In this document: positions 1 to 6,103 of the stretch, piece by piece
How the letters are laid out: the number at the start of each line of letters is the position of its first letter
Numbering within the stretch: position 1 is the first letter of the stretch
Assembly: GCA_036939755.1 (NCBI GenBank)
Contig: JALLAZ010000310.1
Location: 1 to 11,569, forward strand
Length of the DNA stretch: 11,569 nucleotides
Direction: 5' to 3'
Origin: Stephanodiscus triporus
Lineage: Eukaryota; Bacillariophyta; Thalassiosirophyceae; Thalassiosirales; Thalassiosiraceae
Translations under genes and position numbers: made by a program
Notes under the pieces: generated by a model
Told to the model about the DNA's origin: nothing
The model's database searches: none
The model's input: only the letters and a program-made list of their open reading frames with translations

Positions 1-339
1 AGAGACCATAGCTGCTAAGCTGTTAAAGGAGGGGGTCTTAGTAAGAAGTGGATTTTTCCTTGTACATACCTACATACTTGCATACTTACTTTAAAATACG
101 TACAAACCTACCTACCTACATGTAAAGTACCTTACGCAGTCTCTACTGGTCTCGCGATACAAGGTCTGCGAGACGATACCATGGAATCGCGAGAAAAATC
201 AGGTACTCGTCTCGCAAGGTCTCGCAGCGAGACTGAACTCTAAAAAAAACACACTCCACACTCGTGCTTCCATGCTGCCCCCGGCGCCGCCCCCCTCCTC
301 ACTCTGGTCGCGCGGGCACACATCAGAGAAGGTCACAGA
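1..339. other. Non-coding, repeat-bearing flank
   Basis: No supported gene is visible here. The stretch is AT-rich at first, with degenerate TACATAC units around 62-90 and a (CCTA) run near 106-120. A cluster of GTCTCGC words and their inverted copies follows at 149-233. In the frame of the downstream open frame the last stop is TAA at 241, so coding could extend a little upstream of the ATG at 340 only as far as 244. It may be promoter or repeat-derived DNA; nothing in it decides which. Confidence 0.6.
149..233. repeat. GTCTCGC / GCGAGAC inverted repeat cluster
   Basis: GTCTCGC occurs at 149-155, 209-215 and 219-225. Its reverse complement GCGAGAC occurs at 168-174 and 227-233. The pair 219-233 is a perfect 7-bp inverted repeat around a single A. 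The pair 149-174 is a 7-bp stem with a 12-base loop. Five copies of one heptamer in 85 bases is more than expected by chance. It could be a cluster of sites for a dimeric DNA-binding protein or the end of a degenerate mobile element. Function unknown. Confidence 0.6.
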
Positions 340-954
340 ATGCTACAGAGTGCCTCTATGTTTTATCAGTGTATATCTGGACCTCTGGTTGACCTTATTG
401 TCAAAGGTGGTGATTTTTATAGGACAAACGACCCAAGGGTCCATGGTTCGAATTACCGTTTCTTTTTGGGATTCAGCAGCAGAATCCAGAGAAAAACAAA
501 ACAAAAATTCTATAGAAAAGGAACAACAACAGTATCTCTGCCATCAATACACAAAAAGGGAGAACATTTATTGAGGGAAATGGACCCAAAACTAAAGGCC
601 AAATTTGGAATGCTATTGAAAGAATGTGAAAATCTGGTTTGTCATTATCACCCTGACGCTTTTGGTGACATCTTTCGTAATGACTTTTGGAGAAATAAGT
701 GGTCATCTAAACATTGGCCCAAGATGAACATATCATGGGAATTCATCGACATCAGCATGAAAGACGTGTTTAATGATTTGAAATGTCATTTGGATTACAT
801 GAATGATTATCGGAAGGGATACACTTATTGTGCCATATTTTCTTCTGTTGTTGATGTAAACGGAAAATTAAACAGGCTGACAATAATAATGGCATCTCGT
901 AAAATCTGTGGCCGAGTGATCAAGAGGATCAACAACAGCATAAAAATGAATTGA
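340..954 (+). CDS. Hypothetical protein, AT-rich, possibly a gene fragment
   Basis: An open frame of 204 codons begins with a true ATG and ends in TGA at 952-954. I do not recognise the family with certainty. Composition and codon use are clearly more AT-rich than the neighbouring genes. The sequence looks protein-like: aromatic-rich motifs such as HYHPDAFGDIF (about residues 103-113) and HLDYMNDYRKGY (about 150-161), then a hydrophobic stretch and SRKICGRVIKR near the C-terminus. The HxD in HLDYMND resembles the first metal ligands of 2-oxoglutarate/Fe(II) dioxygenases, but no later His/Arg motif is present, so that reading is weak. The stop lies only 54 bases before the glycosyltransferase ATG, leaving almost no room for a separate promoter. 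It may be a truncated gene, an exon of a longer one, or a domesticated repeat. Confidence 0.45.
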   Translation: MLQSASMFYQCISGPLVDLIVKGGDFYRTNDPRVHGSNYRFFLGFSSRIQRKTKQKFYRKGTTTVSLPSIHKKGEHLLREMDPKLKAKFGMLLKECENLVCHYHPDAFGDIFRNDFWRNKWSSKHWPKMNISWEFIDISMKDVFNDLKCHLDYMNDYRKGYTYCAIFSSVVDVNGKLNRLTIIMASRKICGRVIKRINNSIKMN

Positions 955-968
955 GAGAAACAAAATCG

Positions 969-990
969 CGCTCGAAATATCGCTCGAAAT
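969..990. repeat. Short tandem repeat in 5' leader
   Basis: The decamer CGCTCGAAAT occurs twice, at 969-978 and 981-990, with a 12-base period, just ahead of the glycosyltransferase start. It could be a leader element or a chance duplication. Confidence 0.4.
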
Positions 991-1008
991 CGCCGACCCC
1001 TATGGAGG

Positions 1009-4000
1009 ATGGTTCGCTGGGGGGGGGCTCTAGGAGGAGGAGGAGGAGGAGGAGGAGGACGGAGGAGGGCCGCCAAAAATACAAGCGAGTCGCGAAGAAT
1101 ATCGAAGGGGACGATCCCGTCGCGACCGCCCAATGACGATTGCCGCTCCGCGCTGCGGCCCGCATTCTTGATCGCCGCAATTTGGTGCTTTGGGCTGTAC
1201 TGTCGACTATGGATGTCGCTTTATCAATCGTTACACAGCGCCGAGGACGACGAAACCGTTGGTGGGCATTTTGCAGTGTCCGACAGGAGGAAGGATCTGT
1301 TGGCCATCAGGTTGCGGCAATTTCTGGTCAGCGGGGGCGGTTCTTCTTCAGAAAACTTCACCGGGGAGACGACTGACGACGCCGAGGACGGTCGGATTGA
1401 TGACCTTGCTTCGCCGAAGTCGTCGCATCGCGTCGGAAATGTCACCCTCGAGACACTCGGAAATCCCAACATCGCGAAGCAGGTACGAGCTCTCTTGATT
1501 TCTCGGACCGGATATCCCAACCTGGTTTTGAGCGCGTACCTGGAACCGCCCCTTCCCCTGGAGGAATCGAATAATGGCGAATCGTTCATGAAGTTGCGCG
1601 TTCACGCTCCGCGGAATCTGACGTACATCTCGTACCCTCCCTATCGAAGTAGTTCATATGATCGAGTTGCGATAATGGCCAAACCAGCCTGCTCTCGAAA
1701 CGGGGCCCAGTGGATCTTCCCGACGTCGCATCCGAAATCTCTGGACCATCACTTCGAGGGAAACGTTTTCAGGAGGAGTCCGAACTTCGACAAGCGTTGG
1801 GAACTGGCCGGCATTGGGAACGATGATGCTGACAACCACACGCGCGTCGAGGGCCACTGCCCCGTCGACGCGGATCCATACTTGCCCTGGATCCATGATG
1901 CATTCCCCACCGATGACGGGGGCCACGTCGAATTCGTGATATCCAACAAGCGTCGGTGCAACACAAATCCCAAGAGGTTCGGTCCCGATTTGAAGAACTT
2001 GGAGCCGCAGGTCGCGCTGATGCAGCCAGTCCCGGTGAAGAGGATCGGAGAGGGGCGGCCGGAGTTTGGTGTTGCCCTGAGCTCACTGTGGTCTCACACT
2101 GCTTATGGACGAGAAGATGCCACCATCGGATCGGATGCCTTTGTTCTTGATGACGATATCTCTTATACCCCCCCGAGATACGCGCTCGCGACGTCGTTGG
2201 ACGACGCCGACGACGACGCGAGATACACACGTTTCATCTGCAGGTTTCACACTCTGGAAATAGATGACAAGATCGACAGTAGGGAAGATGGACCGAGACT
2301 GAGGAAAGTGGTCCTCGGCGAAACGTTAAGCACCTACACTTACAATCCAGAGCATGTAAACTACAGAAAACAAGGGAGTAAACCGATGCTCCTAAACGCG
2401 CCCGATCAGATATGGAATTCGGTCTACAATGCACGTTGCCCCGTCCCTCGGGATGTAGTGGACGCACTGCCTGAAATCATTGCATCCGGAAGATCCGTGG
2501 TCGATGGCGCGCCCTCACTCTATCTCGATTTGATTCCGATACGGACTCCTGTTCGCAAGGATCGCGAGGGTTTTGGTCTGCCGGGGAAGACCAACGGCTC
2601 CTTCGATCCCAAGCGCGCGTGGGGCGACGCTCACGTCCTCCCGCGAATCGAGGCGAGTGGGCGATGGGCAAATATCCCCGTTTGCCGTCCACCGATGGTT
2701 GACGAAGGTTCGGTGGTCGATCCGTCTGAACTTGCTATGGCGGCGAGTCGTCCGAACGATGTCGTTACCGCTCAAAAGAAGAAGCATTTCCTCGTGGCGT
2801 GCGTTTGGGCTTCGCACTCGTTCGCCACGCGTGGCCAGACCGACGATTCCGACTCCTCGACCGGAGCTCGACTACGCGAGTTTCTGTTTTACCATCTCCA
2901 AATCGCGGGCTTCGACCACGTTTACGTCTACGACAATTCGGACGCGACCGCAAGCAACGACACGCTGGCGGCCGTGACGGATTTATTCTCGCGTCGTCTC
3001 GTAACTAGGATACCGTGGCCCCACCGCGTGTGCAACAACAACCGTCCGGCGGACGCCAATCCCGGGGAACGGAGCAGTCAGTACGCGGCCGAGAGCTCGT
3101 GTCGAGCGCGATACGGCCCGGGCACGACGTGGATGGCTACGTTGGACGTGGACGAATACCTAATAACGACCGGCGAGAGATGGAAAACGTTGCGCCATTG
3201 GCTCGAGCATGTTACCAGCGATGAAGACGACACCAAAATCCTCAGCTTTTACCAGACTAGGGCCCTGCCGAACATTGACTTGATGGTTCCGTACGAAGGA
3301 GGTCCCGCGTCATTGTGCAAAGTCGACAAAAATATTAGTACACTGAAATCCATGTGTGTAATGAAGGTATGGAATATCAATGCTGAATATGGACTCGATG
3401 ACCTAGTCGCATAACGAACGCTGACACACCTTGTTGTTATGTTATGCGTGGAAGGACCCAAACAAGAGCTATCTGGCGACCTACAACTCGAGCCAACGAC
3501 CCATCCAAAGCCAAACTGGGCCTGGAGAGCAAAGAAACAAGTATACCGGCCAGACTTTGTCTTGAACCATTTTGTCCACTACTCACTGGTAACAAGACGC
3601 ATCTTGGATAAGCCAGAGGATACATCCGATCCGGTACGTGATTTGATCGATGTGTTTTTGCCAAATATCTGGTTGCAATGTCAGACCACTGATATCGTAA
3701 TTTCCCCCTAGCGATTTATTGAACGAGCTCCCTTTGAGCGGAGAGTTAATGAGTTGACAGAGGTGAGATCTTCATCCGGTACACCATTTTTCTCACACAC
3801 GTGTGCTCATGTGATTTGTCAAGGGTTTTTTGCTCCATGCTAAAACAACTGGGCCAGAGAAGACATCAGGATGGAATGAATTATGCCATCGTAAAGGCGA
3901 TGGCATAACAAGAAGCTCTTCTTGTAAAGTAGGAATTCCATCTCATGAAATAATTTTGGGAGAGTACAATTTGTCAGCGGGAGAAGATGGTAACGCCATT

Positions 4001-4099
4001 TCTGCTGCATTTGAAAGCAACTGCTACCGCCATGGCAGAGTTATGAAGGATTATGTGCCGAGGCTCGAATCCGCCCTCCACGCGTTATACCCAATATAA
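1009..4099 (+). CDS. GT92/GT2-like type II membrane glycosyltransferase, four exons, probable frame break in exon 2
   Basis: Predicted exons are 1009-3366, 3455-3633, 3712-3762 and 3824-4099, giving about 950 residues. The N-terminus has a Gly/Arg tract, a basic region and one hydrophobic segment (about residues 51-68), as in a Golgi type II anchor. A long lumenal stem with several NxS/T sites follows. The catalytic domain begins near residue 592: FDHVYVYDNS (635-644) and WMATLDVDEYL (708-718), whose DVD is the metal/nucleotide-sugar motif. After the introns come AKKQVYRPDFVLNHFVHYS, FERRVNELTE and GFLLHAKTTGP. I recall this tail from diatom proteins of the PF01697/PF13704 type. Known GT92 enzymes include nematode GALT-1 and plant galactan synthases; the acceptor here is unknown. 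Exon 2 is 179 bases, one short of a whole number of codons. Its first part reads DPNKSYLATYN in one frame and the rest continues in another. Adding one base at about 3488 would give a YNC(E) motif and restore both frames. The start is ATG 1009; ATG 1002 lies in another frame. Confidence 0.82.
1019..1058. repeat. G9 tract and (AGG)9 microsatellite inside the start of the gene
   Basis: Nine G at 1019-1027 are followed closely by nine AGG units at 1032-1058. In the glycosyltransferase frame they encode poly-Gly. In the frame of the alternative ATG at 1002 the AGG units encode poly-Arg. Both tracts are prone to length change and to sequencing error, so the exact N-terminus is uncertain. Confidence 0.85.
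3367..3454 (+). other. Intron 1 of the glycosyltransferase
   Basis: The donor is AAG|GTATGG at 3367 and the preferred acceptor GGAAG|GAC ends at 3454, an intron of 88 bases with an in-frame TAA. A possible branch point is the CTGAC at 3421-3425. An alternative acceptor ending at 3468 (AGAG|CTA) would keep the reading frame open without invoking a missing base, but it would drop the DPNKSYLATYN segment. Confidence 0.7.
3634..3711 (+). other. Intron 2 of the glycosyltransferase
   Basis: The donor is CCG|GTACGTG and the acceptor CCCCCTAG|CGA, 78 bases, phase 0. The length is a multiple of three. The first in-frame stop met on retention is the TAG whose last two bases are the acceptor itself (3709-3711). 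Removal joins EDTSDP to RFIERAPFERRVNELTE. Confidence 0.85.
3763..3823 (+). other. Intron 3 of the glycosyltransferase
   Basis: The donor is GAG|GTGAGATC and the acceptor TTTGTCAAG|GGT, 61 bases, phase 0. Removal joins RVNELTE to GFLLHAKTTG, a junction motif I recall from diatom members of this glycosyltransferase family. The 51-base exon ahead of it is very small. Confidence 0.85.
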
Positions 4100-4257
4100 C
4101 AGAAGGCAGGTTGCGAAGAAAACAGCCGAGAAGCTGAAAATCATTTTAAGACAATCCAAAGAGGATGATGGTGAAGTTAGATTTTATTCAGGCGTCTCAA
4201 TGTTCCATACTCTCCTTGCGGAACTATCAACTCTCTTTAACAGAAAATTATATGAAT

Positions 4258-4258
<1 letters not shown>
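4100..4258 (+). other. AT-rich open stretch after the glycosyltransferase stop
   Basis: From about 4101 to the poly-C tract one frame (different from that of the glycosyltransferase) stays open for roughly 53 codons and reads like protein, with RRQVAKKTAEKLKIIL and then a mixed hydrophobic stretch ending near KLYEY. It has no start of its own; the only ATG in this frame lies inside the glycosyltransferase exon at 4053. It could be 3' UTR, a fragment of an older gene, or an alternative C-terminus reached by splicing that I cannot define. Confidence 0.35.

Positions 4259-4289
<31 letters not shown>
4259..4289. repeat. Homopolymer run of 31 C
   Basis: An uninterrupted run of 31 cytosines lies between the two convergent genes. 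It ends one base before the stop codon of the makorin-like gene (TGA, complement of 4291-4293). In that transcript the 3' UTR would begin with a run of G. The true length in the genome is uncertain because such runs are read poorly. Confidence 0.95.
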
Positions 4290-4290
4290 T

Positions 4291-5310
4291 TCAGTGGGTG
4301 AAGAGACCTAGAAAATCCGGCTCCTCCCGTAACAATGCAGCCAAAACGTTGGAAAAGAAAATGTCCCCACCGTCATCGTCGTCGTCGGTGTCGTCTTCGT
4401 CGTCGTCGTCGTAGATCTCTCCGCGGCGCCTCCGATAACCCCCTCCTGCTTCCCGATCTTGTCCGCCCAGATGCCTACGCAATCCCATCATCATGAGCAT
4501 GTCGGCGACGTACTGCATGTCCCTGTTGGTCCTGTCATTCCTATCGCGCTGACGTATCTCGTACAGCTCCTGCATCGACTTATCCCTCGACTTGATGTCA
4601 GCGCCGTTCCTGCCCGAGTGGGCGTAGAAGCAATCCCTCCCGAAGGGACAGCTCCCCAACTTCCCGAACTCGAAATTCTTGCACGGTACCGACGAGCACC
4701 GGACCCTGTAATCGCGAAGCACGCGCTCCTTCTCGTCGACGCTCGTCGGCAAGTACGACGACGGCACGACGTAATCGCTCGACCTCCTGCACGTGGGACA
4801 GACCCTGCGAGACGATACGTCGCTCGACCCCTCCTTCCTCCACTCCATGAGGCAGGGGTAACAGAACGAATGATCGCAGCACGAAAGGACGCCGTAGGAT
4901 CGGGGAGGCTCGAGGCATATCCCGCACACCCGCGCTTGGTCGTCGTCGTCGTCGTCCTCCTCCTCCCCGTACCCGCCCTTCGTTCCGCCGCCGCACTCGT
5001 CGGCGGCGGATCGACGGTGTCGCAACTCGCATCGGTCGCCGTATCGACACGTCCCCGACGCGAAGTGCGGACACGGGATGGTCCTCAGGACCTCCTCGCG
5101 CGATAGCGATCCCGAGGCGTCGACGTGCGAGAATCGACACGACTCGCCGTTGCGACAGCGACCGCTCTGGAAGAAGAAACGACAGAATGGTCGAGCGGGG
5201 GGAGGACGCGGGGAGGAGGAGGAGGAGGAGGAGGAGGAGGCTGATGGGGACGCGAGACTGTGGCGGCCGGAGCCGCCGTTGCCAACGTCCTTTTCGTTCG
5301 TCGTCGTCAT
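4291..5310 (-). CDS. MKRN: Makorin-type CCCH/RING E3 ubiquitin ligase
   Basis: The protein has 339 residues from the ATG at 5310; upstream in frame there is only a GTG (5388). Two CCCH fingers come first: C43/C52/C58/H62 (C-x8-C-x5-C-x3-H) and C80/C88/C94/H98 (C-x7-C-x5-C-x3-H). An Asp/Glu tract follows, then a C3HC4 RING: C129, C132, C145, H147, C150, C153, C171, C174. A third finger is C210/C221/C227/H231, spaced C-x10-C-x5-C-x3-H. A RING between fingers 2 and 3, and the long third finger with the form SCPFGRDCFYAH, are makorin signatures. Makorins bind RNA through the CCCH fingers and recruit an E2 through the RING. The makorin Cys/His linker motif is not obvious. The C-terminus has an acidic tract and then a hydrophobic helix (FFSNVLAALL). 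It converges on the glycosyltransferase and diverges from the gene at 6104. The family call is firm; targets are unknown. Confidence 0.93.
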   Translation of the reverse strand: MTTTNEKDVGNGGSGRHSLASPSASSSSSSSSSPRPPPARPFCRFFFQSGRCRNGESCRFSHVDASGSLSREEVLRTIPCPHFASGTCRYGDRCELRHRRSAADECGGGTKGGYGEEEDDDDDDQARVCGICLEPPRSYGVLSCCDHSFCYPCLMEWRKEGSSDVSSRRVCPTCRRSSDYVVPSSYLPTSVDEKERVLRDYRVRCSSVPCKNFEFGKLGSCPFGRDCFYAHSGRNGADIKSRDKSMQELYEIRQRDRNDRTNRDMQYVADMLMMMGLRRHLGGQDREAGGGYRRRRGEIYDDDDEDDTDDDDDGGDIFFSNVLAALLREEPDFLGLFTH

Positions 5311-5472
5311 GATGGGTGTAAGTGTCGACTTTGTCGAGGTCGCCTGCTCTCGCGGAGAGTCGGCGTTTCGGACGCCGCGCCGTCCCACGGAGGTTTATTG
5401 CTGTCCGAGGCGAGGGCCGCCCAACCAATTCCCTCGAATCCGTTGTTGTTGGGAGGAATCTACCAATGGCAT

Positions 5473-5492
5473 AGAGAGAGAGAGAGAGAGAG
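5473..5492. repeat. (AG)10 microsatellite
   Basis: Ten AG dinucleotides lie about 165 bases upstream of the makorin ATG. On the makorin strand this is a CT tract, which in many eukaryotes sits near transcription start sites. That role is only a guess here. Confidence 0.9.
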
Positions 5493-5810
5493 TATTGCAC
5501 TCACATATAATAATATATCGTTGCCCTTGTGAAGAAAGGACACCTTTGTTCTCTCTCTCTTCGTTCTCTCACACACAAAAGAGTGGCGAAAGATCGCGCG
5601 CAGCCTCAAGCTTCGTCGAACACTGCGGGATTGCTTTTTCCTTTTTTTCGTTCCCAGACACGCGAGAGGTCACTCCAAGGTTCTCTCCAATATTCCAAAG
5701 AAAGAGGGCGCGAGTCCCCCAAAAGACGAGAAACACAAGAACGAACGATCCGAAAATTCTTTCTCAAAAATTCAAATCTCGGAAAAAGGCTGTATGTAGG
5801 AACAGGAATC

Positions 5811-5910
5811 GTAAGTATGTACGCCAAACATGTGAACGATCGTTCAGAAATTCGATCGTTCGGCTCCCCCGAAAACCGAAAACAAAACTTCGTCCGAAAA
5901 GGCAACGCAG
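5811..5910 (+). other. Putative 5' UTR intron of the 6104 gene
   Basis: GTAAGTATGT at 5811-5820 is a near-perfect 5' splice site in otherwise non-coding DNA. AACGCAG|GACC ending at 5910 would give a 100-base intron of the size usual in this window. Other AG sites (5927, 6045) are possible. The ATG at 6104 is unaffected by any of these. Confidence 0.35.
5834..5861. promoter_or_regulatory. Palindromic CGATCG-containing motif pair
   Basis: GAACGATCGTTC at 5834-5845 is a perfect 12-bp palindrome, and its 3' part CGATCGTTC recurs at 5853-5861. A related GAACGAACGATC lies at 5739-5750. It may be a transcription factor site pair; it overlaps the putative 5' UTR intron. Confidence 0.4.
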
Positions 5911-6103
5911 GACCCAAGACCCACCAGGTTCGGGCTGGCTGGGGGCGGGGGGATCATCATGGCCGGCGGTGCGGTGCGACCAATATTATTTAATACAACA
6001 ACAACAACGCACGCTACGAGATACTCATTCACTTTTGCCGAAAAGCGAATTATATAATAATATTATATATACTACAACGTAAAGGAGGACGAACGACCCC
6101 ACG

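Larger units (their letters stand above)
5311..6103. promoter_or_regulatory. Divergent promoter region between makorin and the RelA/SpoT-like gene
   Basis: This 793-base gap separates two divergent starts and must hold both 5' UTRs and promoters. Visible elements are (AG)10 at 5473-5492, a CT-rich stretch near 5551-5571, AT-rich TATA-like stretches at 5504-5519 and 6049-6071, a 12-bp palindrome at 5834-5845, and (CAA)n near 5995-6008. Open frames across it show no protein family and are compositionally random. A textbook splice donor at 5811 suggests a 5' UTR intron of the gene at 6104. No core promoter can be assigned with certainty. Confidence 0.6.

Noticed and set aside
166..179. 14-base exact match to 4805-4818 inside makorin
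   Set aside because: One such match in a window this size is not unlikely by chance and the second copy is ordinary coding sequence.
430..460. tRNA-like GGTTCGAATT T-loop word
   Set aside because: The flanking bases do not pair as a T-arm and no acceptor or anticodon arm is present.
4459..5106. Plus-strand open frame of 215 codons over makorin
   Set aside because: It is antisense to all the zinc-finger codons of makorin and has no motif of its own.
5311..5388. Upstream extension of makorin by 26 codons
   Set aside because: The first codon is GTG and the added residues are not conserved in appearance; ATG 5310 is preferred.
5529..5993. Plus-strand open frame of 154 codons in the divergent intergenic region
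   Set aside because: Its composition is basic and random, it has no domain, it overlaps probable 5' UTR elements, and it holds a strong splice donor.
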